Below, piece by piece: positions 43,552-57,223 of a DNA stretch of 64,000 nucleotides. The notes below the pieces were generated by a model. The model searched no databases, was not told the origin of the DNA, and was given only the letters and a program-made list of their open reading frames with translations. A program made the position numbers and the translations under genes. Each line of letters opens with the position of its first letter. Within the stretch, counting starts at the first letter, position 1. Location of the stretch: contig OZ038323.1 of the NCBI GenBank assembly GCA_964035795.1, positions 11,730,786-11,794,785 on the forward strand. The letters run 5' to 3'. Source of the stretch: Pterobdella sp. o SKG-2022 (lineage: Eukaryota; Annelida; Clitellata; Hirudinida; Piscicolidae).

Positions 43552-46500
43552 ATGTGGAGAGTACGAGAACTCGCAGATAAAGTGTAAGTCATTTGTAAAA
43601 TTTTAAATAAAATCTCAATGAATTATAAACCTTTTTACACAACGTACGCCATGTTCAAAATCAAATCCGCTACAAAAATCATAACGATAAAACACAAAAT
43701 TCCTCCAAGAACTCTAAACACACAACCCAAATGACAGCACTAACGTGGTGATGAACTACTCTGACGTTGAAGCCAAAGTTCGGGAGGCCACGAGTGATGA
43801 TGCCTGGGGTCCTCACGGCTCCCTCATGCATGAAATCGCCCAGTACACATACACCTATGAATACTACCCTGAGGTGGGTACTGGTGGTCGTTGGTGGTTT
43901 CTTCTAACTCAAGTCATAAATGACTCAATTCTAAAAGTTTCTATGAAGAACTAAGTTTTCTGATACACTCAGAATCAATAAATGCTTAATTTTTAGTTCT
44001 AAAGTGCTATTTGTTGCTCACATGGGGTTTTATGTGAAGAATAAGTGAAATTATATTTATCAAATTATGTTAGTACAAGTTTTGAAAAGCTTTTGTAAAA
44101 CTTAAAAGAGTTTTGTATGCTGGATGATAAATAAAAAAAAAAGGTTAAACGATGAATTTAAGCTAATATTTTAATTAATAAGGATTTTTTAAACAAAAAT
44201 TACTTTTACACAAAAATTAAAATCTCAATGATGCACATACATCAGGTGATGGGGATGTTGTGGAAGAGGATGTTCCAGGAGAATCAAAAAAATTGGAGGC
44301 GCATCTACAAGGTTCATCATTATCATGTCTAATATCAGTGCATCATCATCACCATCTTCATCAATCATTACATAACTACCACCACCAACAGTCCTTATTA
44401 TTGCTTTCATACCTGGTGAGGAATGGTTCAGAGAGAGTTGTTTCATCGACCAGGGAACACATATTTGACCTTAAAAGACTTCTCAATTACTCATGCTATG
44501 ATGAGAATGGCAAGAACCAAGGAGCCAATGGTGGGTTTTGTATGGAGGTGTGTATGTGTGTGTGTGTGTCTTATAGCTGTTTATTTTTAAGGGTGTCTGC
44601 ACCATATATTATACATACATAGAAACATAATGACAGGTACATACAGCCTTTCAACACACACAAACCCGCACATACAAACACACACAGTGATCCACAGAGC
44701 AAAAGAGTTGATAGAGTTGTTACAGAATGTAGACCAGATAAAGGAAGAGAGGAGGAAGGCGAGGAAGTCAAAGGACAAATTTGTGGGATTTGATGGATCC
44801 AATCTAGCTTCTATCAATGGTTCATGGGAGCTTTTGTGTCAAAATATTTTCATATTTTATGGTATTTCATTCTTTTTTTTATTGTGTTATTTTTGCTTGT
44901 TATTTTTTGTCAGTTTTGTTTGCTCAGGAATGTTTTCGTTGCAATTTATTGACCCCACCAAGTCTCAGAGTTGATTTAAACAAACATAACTACCAATAAA
45001 AAAACACATATACACACAAACAATCACACACAGATCCACAAAGGAAAGCAGAAAGACAGGAAATTAGTGGATGGGGCTGGAACGACATAAATAGAAGCAA
45101 ATGTATTGAAGATGTGATTAATGATATGCAGTCTGTTAATTGGTCCGTTTTATTATTTTTTTTTATTGTTGTGATTATTTTATCGATTTTTATTGTTTTC
45201 AAATAATTTAATAAAACATTAATGTTGTAAATAATAATTTCTCAACGTGGAAAAATACAAATCAAAATCGTAAAGAAGCAATTGTCTTGGAATGATGTGT
45301 CATTTATGAGTCATCGTATTGATAAAACTTCAGTTTCCACCATTTTATCATTGCTTTCAATAATCATTCAACATTGTTCTTATCACTAACAATATTGATA
45401 CAACAGTAATGAGGATGATAATGATGTTGATAAGAAAACTCAAAATAATGATGGACAGGTTGGCCGTGTTGTTTGCCTTGTGTCTTTCTGTTTTTATCTC
45501 TTTATATATGTCTATCTGTCTGTTGCTCTTCTATCTTTTTCTCACATATCTGTTAATTAATTCATGTCTCACCCGATACAAAGGCAACCTTGACAGAATT
45601 TGCTGATTTTTCTGTCTTCAACAACGAGAAAAACATCACAACAACGAACAACATCGGTAACGAACATCCTGTTGTTAGTGTCGACAACAACGAAAAAAAT
45701 GTTGTCAGAAGTGAAAATGGTGTCAACAACGACAAGAACGTTGAAAACAAGGAGAACAATGTTGATAACGTCAACGGTGACTTTGCCAATTTTGAAAAAC
45801 TTCTCGATGGTGTGTTTTTTTTTTTCATTTTTTCTTATGTGATTTTATTTTACTTTTTTCTTGTGTTGTTTTCATGATTTAATTATGGAACAGGGCAAAG
45901 TAAAAAGGAAATTCCACCTGACATAAAAGTTCAACAAAACACATCGTTAGTTTTCTTCTTTTAGAGACTTCAATATTCATTCAATAATATTCACCCATTC
46001 AGTTACAAACACACGCACACACATCCGACCACCACAGGGACAACAAGGAAAGCAACCTTGAATTACTGGAGGGGATCACAGTAAACAACCCTCTTGCTTA
46101 CAACCCTCCCTTTGCTCCTGGTGTGTTGTGCTCTTTTACATTTGCTTTTGTACTTTTTTATGTGTTTTTTCTGCGTGTTCTCCTCCTTGCACGTGCCCAT
46201 CTGTTTTTGAGTGTATGTCTCATGTATGTGTCTCTGTGTTGAACAAAATTGAATATCATTCACATTAATTCCTCTTTGCAGGTTTCGTCACGACACCCGG
46301 CAACGTGATGATGATGATGATGCCGAATGATAACTTTGAGGTTGGTCACGTGGATGTAGATAGGAAGATAGATGTGGAAGTTTGCAAACGCACTTTGCTT
46401 CTATAGCATTTTAAAAATATCATCCACTATCACACCACCCAGAATCCCATGCTTCCAAAAGTGCTCAAGTCTAACTACAAGAGTACCAAGGTTGTTCTCT

Positions 46501-46993
46501 TGAGTTTGGCTTTTTTAAACACACCTCACTACACCCCTATCATCACCACATCTCCATGCTTCTACCCCATCACCAGGTGGCACAAACATGGCAGAACCCA
46601 GGTGTGAACATCAACTTGGATGACTTGAGCCTCACAGCGCAGTTCAACAAGCCCATTCCTCTGCCCATGAACCAGCTACCACCCATTATCAACTCCCAAC
46701 AGTTCAACCAACCACAAGTCTACAACCAACAACAACAACAACTGCCATATAATCAACAACAACAATATAACATTCAACAACAATATAACCAACAATTCAA
46801 CAACACTCAACAACACTGCATCACACCACAAGGAATGCTGACCCAACAGTTGCCACAACAGTACCTTCAACATTCCTTCAACTCACATGAACTTAATGGC
46901 GTTTTCAATGGATTCAACAACAACAATGCTAATAATATAAACGGTGATTTCAAGGGCTTTGGAGGCATGGTGCCAACTGGATTTTCCACATGA
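43552..46993 (+). CDS. CLINT1: CLINT1/epsinR-like ENTH-domain adaptor
   Basis: Clathrin adaptor of trans-Golgi/endosome traffic. Exons: 43552-43583, 43738-43873, 44246-44311, 44392-44530, 44688-44819, 45034-45142, 45407-45458, 45584-45809, 45894-45945, 46038-46120, 46282-46340, 46443-46490, 46577-46993; 516 aa in phase. The N-terminus MWRVRELADKVTNVVMNYSD is the epsinR type. The ENTH domain (about 1-155) includes NWRRIYKSLLLLSYLVRNGS and REHIFDLKRL. The middle is acidic and Asn-rich, with Phe motifs FADFSVF and GDFANF that resemble gamma-ear/clathrin-binding [DE]FxxF motifs. Near the C-terminus QNPGVNINLDDLSL matches the vertebrate SVNISLDNL block, then a Gln/Asn-rich tail. Other epsins are less likely because no ubiquitin-interacting motifs are visible. 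Confidence 0.93.
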
Positions 46994-47750
46994 AGCCATA
47001 CCAACTTGTATGAGTCATATTATGTAGAATTTTATTTTAAATTATCAATTTATATACTTTCACATTTAAATTATTTAAATGTTTTTGCTTAATAGTTTTT
47101 ATTTCAGTAAATTTATTTTTTGTTTTCAATATTTTGTCTTGTACTACCATTTTTATGCTTCAATTCATTTCTATATTAATCTCTATAGTCCATCTTTTGT
47201 TTTGTTGTAGTCAACCACTTAAACACTCATTCCCGTTATGTTTTGTTATATCGCCATTGTTTTGGACTCTTATTTATTTTTAGCATCTGGTCACTGTTAG
47301 CTACATCCACGTTTAGTCACATGGTTTAGAATCTCTCATATGTGCCGTTAAGTTTTTAAAAATTCATTTTTGATATTTTTACTTTTAATTTCGTTAATTA
47401 TTTCTACGTAGATTTTTTTTGGTTATGACGGACATTTCAAATAGTGCTCCAACACAATCTCGTTCAAAGTGTAGATTTTTTACACCTAATTTATTGATGG
47501 GTAAGATTAAAGATACGACTAACTAGGTAAATATAAATTAGATTAACCCATACGATTTCATTAACCTAATTACATTTTTGAATGATTGGCCCGTTGAAAA
47601 TATTTTTGGTGTTTGTGTAACAATTTACTGTATATATCTCGAAACTATTTGGTCTGAATAAATAAGTGCATTTGGCAAGATGCTCCAATTAATTCCTCCA
47701 TTAGGAAATTATTTAAAAGTGGAGAATGTTAGCTTTATAAGATTTTTATT
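46994..47750. other. Convergent 3' intergenic region
   Basis: AT-rich sequence between the stop codons of CLINT1 (plus) and HINFP (minus). An AATAAA (about 47656, plus) and a TTTATT (about 47745, minus-strand AATAAA) are possible poly(A) signals. Nothing else seen. Confidence 0.4.
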
Positions 47751-50531
47751 TCATTTAAGAAGAAGAGGATCATTTCCACCATCATCATCACCACCTTTAT
47801 CACCATCTGCACTCATAGCAACACCCTCGCTCTTATCATCACCATCTGCACTCATAGGAGCACCCTCGCTATTATCCTCACCACCTTCACTTATATCTTT
47901 GTCACCACTTGTGTGTTTGTGGTTTGAAGCATTTTTTTCATGGCTCGTTATAACTTGTTGCTCTCGTAATTCTGAACTCTCATATCTGAACTCTTGAAGT
48001 CTGTAAAAGCCGTCTGCCTGCATTTCATATCTGTGTGGTGGTGATGGTGGTTGGAAGTATGTGATGGTGAGAGTTGTGTGTGATTATTTTTCTCAAAACT
48101 TTCGTGTTTTTCTCACAAACCTCAATCTAACATGGCCGGATGGTTCAATGATTTTGTGTTTGCTCTTAAGATGCCTGCTCAAAAAGGCTCCCCTTGAAAA
48201 ACATGAAAAACATATGTGGCACTTGTATCGGTTGCCTGGGCGCCCCTGTGGAGGTGTGGGAGTTAGGAGGGTGAGAAGAATGGTGTGTTGGTGGAATACG
48301 GTAGCGTGTGGTGAATGTGGTAGGATTATTGTAAGTTTGAAAAACATTCTATAGAAACCTGATGCTTGTTCTTAAAGTGCAGAGCCAGATCACATGAAAA
48401 GCGACTCCTGAAGGTGCACCCTGTTTCTGAGCACTCCATCCAACCCCCCTCCTCGTGAGTGTCCAAATGTTTGCGCAAGTCCACCCCTGTCTTCGCTCTG
48501 GTGTATTGATTTGTGTGGTGTTGTTTGGTGGAAGATACTGAAGCTTTTATGAGAATTTTGTTATAAGATATGAATAGAAATTTCATTTGAAAAATTAACT
48601 AACTGAAAAAAGTGACCATAATTTGAAGATTAACGACAAACACCAAAATTAAAACGAAACAAACTTGAAAGGACACTGGTCGCAGGGGTAGGGTCGGTCT
48701 TCAGAATGTCTAAAGTGGATGTGGGTGCGCAAGGAGGCTGGAGTGGGACAGGTCATGTCACAAAAGGGACACTTGTAGTAGTTCACTGGGGGTGGTGGAG
48801 GTGGGATGGAGAGGTGGAAACGAAATTTATTGATAGATTATAATACTAAAAACGATATAAGCAATAATAACCATGCTGTCTCATATGATCTCTAAGCAAC
48901 CTCTCAGTGGTGAAGAGCTTGCTACAGTGCGAACACCTGTACTTCTGTGCTGTGTGTCAGTAGGTCTGCATGTCTCTCTGCTTATCTATCAATATTTGTT
49001 TATCTATCTATCTCTCTTATTTATCTACTTATTTATTTAACAGTCGCACAATGGATATCAGCCTGTCTGAGGATGTGGTCGAGGAGTTTGGTGGGGTTGG
49101 CAAAGAGAGAGCCACAGGTACCACATGCGACTACCTTAATAACAATAATAATAATAATAAAGATAATAATAAAAAAATTCTCATTAGGACAACCTTTTCC
49201 TGGCTGTGAGACCTCAGATGGCACTTGAGCTTGTACACAGTCTTCATTCCATTACTCTCACAATCTCAAGTCAGTATTATATTATGCTTATCTTAATCTT
49301 ATGAATTACTCATCAATTTAATTAACTATCTAGCTAATGTAATGTAATGCGGTATTTATAAAGCACTTCTCCTTATAGATCAAAGCGCTTGCTACAAATT
49401 TAATGTAGCAAAAACACACTGTGGAACAGGTGCTAATTGTTGGCCCACGCGGGATCGAACACGGTAACTTTAGATAATTAGTCTAGTGTATTACCTCTGA
49501 GGTATATTGGTCAAATAGCTGAATAGTCGATCAATTATCCAACCCCCCAATGTATCAATCCACTAACTGTGCAACCCTCTCTCCCCCTCTCACTTCAACA
49601 CTCACCTACCCATCTGCAGGCAAGGTGCTTGGATGGGGGAAGCTCACCAGGATGCCAGTTTACATGGGTGTAGAAGGAGTCTGCACAGTTGAACTCTTTC
49701 TAGTTTTGTGGTGGGGAAGATATCATGAATGCATATTAATAATATTGAATCAAAACCACATTAATAATCTATAAAATTCTTTAAGAATTTTCATTTTTAT
49801 GAATTTGATGTGAAATAAAATGAGTCAACCTGGCATGAGTCCCAGTTGCAGATGAATGGGTTAGGGAGGTCAGGGATGAGGTTTTGGTTGTACTCTCCCA
49901 AGTGACAAGGGCTATCAGATGTTGTGGTGCTTGATGCATTGTTGATCTTGTTAGACTTTTTCTTTTCTATGTTTGATGTGTGCTTGAAGAGGTTATCATT
50001 AGTTTTCTCACTGTGGTTGTTTGTTATATTGAAGTTGAATTTGTTTAAGAAGTTTATTTCTTGTGAGTTGGTGTTGCAAAAGTTACGCAGACCACTGAAA
50101 GAGTATGAGTTCTTTTCTGTTGTTGTTTCATTGGTATTTGTTCCGATATCATCAGTTGGAGGTTCAGTAATCACAAGCTTTTTTTCTTTGCGCCATTGTT
50201 CTACAAAGTTTAAACCTTTGCACTTGAGTTTTTGATGAAAAGCATGGTATTTAAGGTGTCTCGTCAGCTCACCGAAATTATCGAAAGTTGTGTCGTGGTG
50301 ACAATTTTTCCATTCACAAAACAAATCTTTTGAAAAAAATAAAATTATTAAATTGATTAAACTAGTTTCAATTTATGTCAAACTTGTGTTTGGAGAAATC
50401 GAAAATTCCTGCAGATGAAAGTCTATGTGATTCAAAAAATTATACATGCAGTCATAAACATGACAACAACTTTTCCATTCACATACAAGTGTCAAGTTTC
50501 CATTCTTATTTTTAAAGGGTTTTGCGTTCAT
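47751..50531 (-). CDS. HINFP: HINFP-like C2H2 zinc-finger transcription factor
   Basis: Histone H4 gene transcription factor family. Exons: 50384-50531, 49830-50326, 49606-49693, 49194-49264, 49050-49134, 48872-48949, 48665-48785, 48359-48497, 48121-48245, 47751-48030; 543 aa in phase. Fingers in order: LVCEWKSC...HIDFH, FCEWKNC...[14 protein letters not shown]...HVNWH, ACRWVDC...[62 protein letters not shown], a PCDQC finger ending [16 protein letters not shown]...[25 protein letters not shown]. The order and wording follow vertebrate HINFP, including the post-finger PSGHVR and [13 protein letters not shown]. Finger 2 and finger 3 are separated by an inserted Asn/Ser/Thr-rich linker of about 110 residues not expected in vertebrates. 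The C-terminus is acidic (DGDDKSEG repeats). Confidence 0.93.
49333..49510 (-). mobile_element. tRNA-derived SINE, copy 2
   Basis: Reverse-strand copy of the element at 33.2 kb, inside the HINFP intron between 49264 and 49606. It shares the block from actaattatctaaagttacc through TTCGATCCCGCG, the caattagcacctgtt body, and the aagcgcttt...tataaatacc end. A roughly 23-bp duplicated segment (tgatctataaggagaagtgc) is inserted before the end, and the tail is cattacattacatt. The A-box region is more diverged than in copy 1. Confidence 0.78.
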
Positions 50532-51072
50532 TAAACAGCGTTATAGGGGAATAAGTTAAAGAACTGACAAAAACTTAGGTATTTAAAAGGTAACTTAAAG
50601 AAGCTTGGAATAAAAATTTATTTTTTTCTAAATGTAAAAACACTAACTAATCTGTTTAAAAATGGTGTGAATTCATGAAAAGAATTAAATTAAATGTTTA
50701 GAAATAGAGTAAATTAAAAAAACTCCCTTTCTACTTTCATCCTGTTATAATTTTTTTTGTTTTAGTTTTTAAAAAAATACAAAATTATTTCATTAAAAAC
50801 ATTAGTAACTTTGAAAATTCAGTAAGTTATGTATTTTGTTCATTTTTTATTTTATTGAAAATAAATAACTACTGGTTAGATTAACCTTCTTCCTTTTTCT
50901 TTACTTGACAGACTCGGTGTGTTTATCTCATTTCAATCTTTTATAATCTTATTATATTTTTTGTTATTAACCAATATAAACACAAAATTATAATTTTTAT
51001 CTGTTAGTCGAGTACCAAGACATACTCTGAAACCAAAATGTAATTCATACATGGTTTTCTATTAACACAGAA
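50532..51072. promoter_or_regulatory. Divergent promoter region, HINFP / RPL8
   Basis: 541 bp between opposite start codons. A pyrimidine tract (cttcttcctttttctttac, 50887-50905) resembles the 5' TOP start of ribosomal protein transcripts. An acceptor-like acacag two bases before the RPL8 ATG suggests a 5' UTR intron, or trans-splicing. Inferred from sequence only. Confidence 0.4.
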
Positions 51073-53287
<2,215 letters not shown>

Positions 53288-53321
53288 ACAGTTCAAACTT
53301 GTGGTGTTCTGGATTTTACTG

Positions 53322-53327
53322 AATAAA
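53322..53327 (+). terminator. Poly(A) signal of RPL8
   Basis: AATAAA 35 bp after the RPL8 stop codon, before the convergent minus-strand gene that ends at 53410. Confidence 0.8.
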
Positions 53328-53409
53328 AAAATCAACTTTCCGAATTTATTTGTGTATAAATCTCCAAAGAGTCTGAATATAATTAGGATTTGAGTGTAAA
53401 TAATTGAAG

Positions 53410-53945
53410 TCAGAGGGGTGAAAACAATCTGATGAATGAGTCTGGGAGGGAGTCGGCTGTGAGGTTCAACAAGGCCAGTGAGAAAGCCCCTAACATCGAT
53501 GCCACGAAGAAGAAGCTGTTAATTAACCATGATTTTGAAGCACATTTGATTTTGAAAAATTATCTATTAATTGTTGAATGTATGCGAACCCAACGATGAT
53601 GGAGATGGCGGACGGAATGAAAATGAGGAGAATGCTAGAAATTATGCCCGCAGCACTGACTGCATACATCACTCCAGTACTGTCCATAAGATACCTCATT
53701 CTGTGGATCGCCAACGCTCTCCACTTCTTGTTCGTTTCGTTTTTCTGGTGTTACAAAAATTTCAATGCAGATTTAATTTTTCAAAGCTTTCAGATGTAAT
53801 TAAATTTTTTTTTGCGTTGAAGCATGACCTGGTTGGTGTGGTTGGAAGTGAGGTCGTCTTCAACATCGTTGAAAGAATCGTTGTCAGGCTTCTTGGAAGA
53901 TTCGGTTGTTGCATCCTTAAAAATATCTAGCAGCAGATCCCACAT
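53410..53945 (-). CDS. Small two-TM membrane protein, unknown
   Basis: Three exons (53829-53945, 53590-53744, 53410-53515) join in phase to 125 aa. The N-terminal 70 residues are charged and acidic (DNDSFNDVEDDL, then KNETNKKWRALAIHRMRY). They are followed by two adjoining hydrophobic stretches, VMYAVSAAGIISSILLIFIP and SAISIIVGFFFVASMLGAFS, and a short polar end (SLPDSFIRLFSPL). A frame through the second intron offers an alternative C-terminus (stop at 53523), but the three-exon model gives a coherent second membrane helix and strong GT-AG sites. An acceptor-like ccactcag lies 10 bp upstream of the ATG. I recognise no family. It converges on RPL8 with only 123 bp between stop codons. Confidence 0.7.
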
Positions 53946-54186
53946 GTTTTCATTCTGAGTGGTTTTCAAAAGATTTTTTTGCTTAATTTGATTCCATGGG
54001 AGTTTTAGAGGTTAATGTTGCTTATGTGTCAGAGAAAAGTTAAAGTCTTGGTTGAAAATTGTTGGATTTCATTAGTTTTGTCCAAGATGGGACATTATCA
54101 AGAACACCGTAGATTTTAATTGATAACGTTAAACCAGTGACAAAAATTCCATTTTTCATTCATTCAAAAAAAATGATTATTTAGAG

Positions 54187-54278
54187 TTTCGTAAGTTGAA
54201 CTCACATCATCAAATATACAAACTTTGTATCAAGTCTGTATACTTGATGATGTGAGTTCAACTTACGAAAAGCTTCGT
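54187..54278. mobile_element. Second foldback-type inverted repeat
   Basis: 32-bp arms (54187-54218 and 54239-54270) with one mismatch, a 20-bp loop, and an outer end carrying CTTACGAAAAGCTTCGT (54262-54278). This is the same 17-mer as at 21516-21532. The arm sequences otherwise differ from the 21.4-kb element, so it is probably a related family sharing terminal sequence. It lies just downstream of the Ser/Thr-rich gene. Confidence 0.65.
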
Positions 54279-54308
54279 ATTATTATTCAGTTAATAAAAG
54301 TTTTTGAA

Positions 54309-55157
54309 TCAAATTTTAATATTATTTAAGTCTTGACTATAAATAAGAAGGAAACAGATTTGAACCTCAGTAGTGAGATTATTATTTGGCTTGGTGGAGA
54401 TCCCAGGAGTTATCTTGTTTTCCACCTGAACTGTCGTCATGTTATGCAGAATACCCGTGCTTTGGTATTCAAAAACGTTGCCAGTAGATTGCTTCAAAAT
54501 GCTTGCAATACTTCTCGGAATTGAAGAAAGTTTCACAGAAGCACTTCCTTTTGGAGTGGTAGTGTTCCCGCCAATCAGCGTTGAGATCAGTGAGTTGGTA
54601 GTGTTGGATTTGGGAGAAGTTGCATTTGATTTAGATATAGTGGTAGCATTTTTTTTTGTGGTAGCCAGTGTGTGGGTGACATCGACAAAACCCATAAAAT
54701 AGTCAAACACTTGTCCCTTTTTGGGTAGTTCTACATTTTTCAACGTTGTAGTTTTTGGCGTGGTACTAGTAATTTTTGAAGTGGTAGTTTTCAAAGTAGT
54801 TGAATGGGTTAGTTTTGAAAAAATGGTTGTATACTTGTGTGTGGTGGAAATATTGGCTTGTTTGTTTGTAGTCATCCTACCAAGAAAACCAAAAATTTTG
54901 AAAAAGTCAAAAAAACCGCGCCTCATAGTTGTGGTGCTGGGCTCTGTGAGCATTCTATCTTCATAATGACCTTTCCTCAACGGGTGAGGGAAATCGAGAG
55001 GAAATTCTGAGGTGGTTGATGCGGTAAAGTTGGTGTCATTCAAAGCATGTTGAGTAGGTTTTGAAGACTTTGGGGTGTTCAAAGCGATGAAGAAGAAGAG
55101 GAAGAAGACTGTGAGTATACTTACAACAAAAGCCGCAGCATTGACGAGAAAAGTCAT
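54309..55157 (-). CDS. Ser/Thr/Asn-rich membrane-anchored protein
   Basis: Single-exon frame of 282 aa from the ATG at 55157. I prefer this start over the in-frame ATG at 55211 because the hydrophobic signal-anchor (VNAAAFVVSILTVFFLFFFI) then begins within six residues of the N-terminus. The rest is mucin-like: TTT/TTS/TTPK runs, many NxT/S sequons, and two short Phe-rich patches (GFFDFFKIFGFLG and VFDYFMGF). No conserved domain recognised. A potential donor near the end (ACTGAG|GTTCAA) means a further exon cannot be excluded. Could be a secreted or type II surface protein. Confidence 0.55.
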   Translation of the reverse strand: MTFLVNAAAFVVSILTVFFLFFFIALNTPKSSKPTQHALNDTNFTASTTSEFPLDFPHPLRKGHYEDRMLTEPSTTTMRRGFFDFFKIFGFLGRMTTNKQANISTTHKYTTIFSKLTHSTTLKTTTSKITSTTPKTTTLKNVELPKKGQVFDYFMGFVDVTHTLATTKKNATTISKSNATSPKSNTTNSLISTLIGGNTTTPKGSASVKLSSIPRSIASILKQSTGNVFEYQSTGILHNMTTVQVENKITPGISTKPNNNLTTEVQICFLLIYSQDLNNIKI

Positions 55158-55439
55158 TTTATTTTTAAATGACGTCACTAAATGAAAATGAGCGTTAATT
55201 TTTATTTTCAAGGATAAGGTGAATATTATTAGAAGAAATTACTAAGAAATAATAGTTTAAAATAAATCTGTTTTCGGAAAATGAATATTCTGCCATTGTT
55301 TGCAGCTAAAATGACTAACATTATGATATAATTAGAAATACACAACCGACAACATATATCCCTTAATAGCTGAAATCATTCGATACAAGTAAATTTTTAA
55401 TAAAAACTTGAGAGAAGATGAAACTCTCACAATAAATAG

Positions 55440-56831
55440 CTACAAACTTTGAAATTTTGATAAGATTTTCTTACAACCATAACTATGACCTACGGTTTCA
55501 TCATCATCATCCTCTCCACCAATATTAATCTTATTATGAAAACTAGCCGGAATCGCTGCCCTTTTGCTAATAATTTTTTTCTTCACCATCACTTCATCTC
55601 CTCCACCCTTTCCCCCATCCACCAACCCCACAAAACCACCCATCACATCCCCATAAATGCCATCACCCAATAATGTGGTACCATTACTATCATAATCATT
55701 ATCATTATAAATAAAATTGTTACATACACTGTAGATGTTATTGAAATCATTATTACAGATGTTATCTTTGTTATTATAGGAGGTGTCATGTGAATTACGG
55801 GAAATATCATCCTTATCATCATTATTATTATTGCAAACACTTTTAAAATTATCATCATTGTAATAATTATTTTTATTATCAATGTTATAATTATTATTAT
55901 TATAGTAACCAGTATCATTATAGTATGGATTATTATTATAGTAAGCATTATTATTACTGTAGTACAAATTCTTATTATTATTATTATTATAGGCATAACT
56001 AATATTACTGTTTTCGTCTACATCACACACATCGACTGGCGCAACCCGTTTGCTTGCGATCCGTTTCCTTTGGACGGAGCCTTGGGTCACGTGGCTTGTG
56101 GAGGCTTCCGATTGGTTGAGAGACACCTCTTGGGTTTGGAAACGGCCGTCAGAGAAGTTGATTCTTATAAGATTGCCACATTTGTTATTGTTGCTATTAT
56201 TTTTATTGTTATTACTATTATTATCTGTGATAATGCGAATGAATGAGGTTTTATTTTTATTATTATTATTGGTATTGTTGTTATTATTATTATTGTTTTT
56301 ATTATTGGTATATATTATGGAGCTCTCTTTATTATTAATACTACTACCAGTTTTGCTGCTGATGATGTTACCCTTTCTATTATTATTATTATTGTTGTTA
56401 TTATTGTTATTGTTATTATTGTTATTATTATTATTATTGTTATTATTATTATTATTGTTATTATTATTAGCATTATTACTGATATTGTTATTGCTGTTTT
56501 TGTGTGGCAGATCAGTTCTTATTAATCTTTTGCTCAAAATGTCTTCAGCGCTGAGAAGGTTTGAATTAATATTGGAAAAATAAATCAAAAAAAAATAAAG
56601 AGATATGACTCGATAATGAAATAATTTTTTTTCCTGTTCATAGAAGCAATATATAATGTCTCTGAAAAACTATAATAAAAATAAAAAATATTAATAAAAG
56701 AAGAACAAGGCCAACTCAGTGATGATGAAGTCTTGGTCCTGATACAACTGTTGCTTGATTTTCTTGAGACTTCCTGTTTCAAGGTCATTCAATGTCAACT
56801 TCATCATGCCCCCATGAAGACACAAGTTCAT
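55440..56831 (-). CDS. 408-aa Asn-rich protein, unknown
   Basis: Two exons (56716-56831, 55440-56550) join in phase across a 165-bp intron. The N-terminal 55 residues are ordinary, conserved-looking sequence (MNLCLHGGMMKLTLNDLETG, helical KKIKQQLYQDQDF, then AEDILSKRLIRTDLP). The rest is dominated by poly-Asn and Asn/Tyr tracts encoded by AAT/AAC repeats. Two islands break these: LIRINFSDGRFQTQEVSLNQ followed by basic QRKRIASKRVAP, and VKKKIISKRAAIPASFHNKI near the end, which repeats the (I)ISKRAA/IASKRVA idea. Basic KR motifs could be nuclear localisation signals. No family assigned. Confidence 0.65.
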
Positions 56832-57223
56832 TTCGGGGTTTAAATAAATAAATTAGAAATTTCTATAAGATTTCATCACTCTAAATTATAAAGAAATTAG
56901 TTAATAACAAAATTTTGTTACCTATAGTCTTTGTTTAAACTGCTTCATAACCATAGTTACTAAAAAACTTTTTCCGCTAATGTTTTATGATAAGGATAAA
57001 CTTATCAAAAATTATAGCTATTAAATGTACTGATTTTTTCCCATAAATTGACGTTGAAAACTGTTGATATTGTTTATAAGTACATTAGGATGTCTCTAAA
57101 AAGTTAAAGAAGTGACACCTTTCATAAAATACAACCTTCCAATTCAACTGCTACAGCACCATCATTCCCCCACCATCAAAACTCAAATCCTCCTTCAACC
57201 CTCTCCACCCTCAAACTTCATAA

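Noticed and set aside
53418..53595. Plus-strand 57-codon ORF beginning MNESGRESAV
   Set aside because: It overlaps the third exon and 3' intron of the minus-strand membrane protein, whose three-exon model gives a better supported reading of the same bases.
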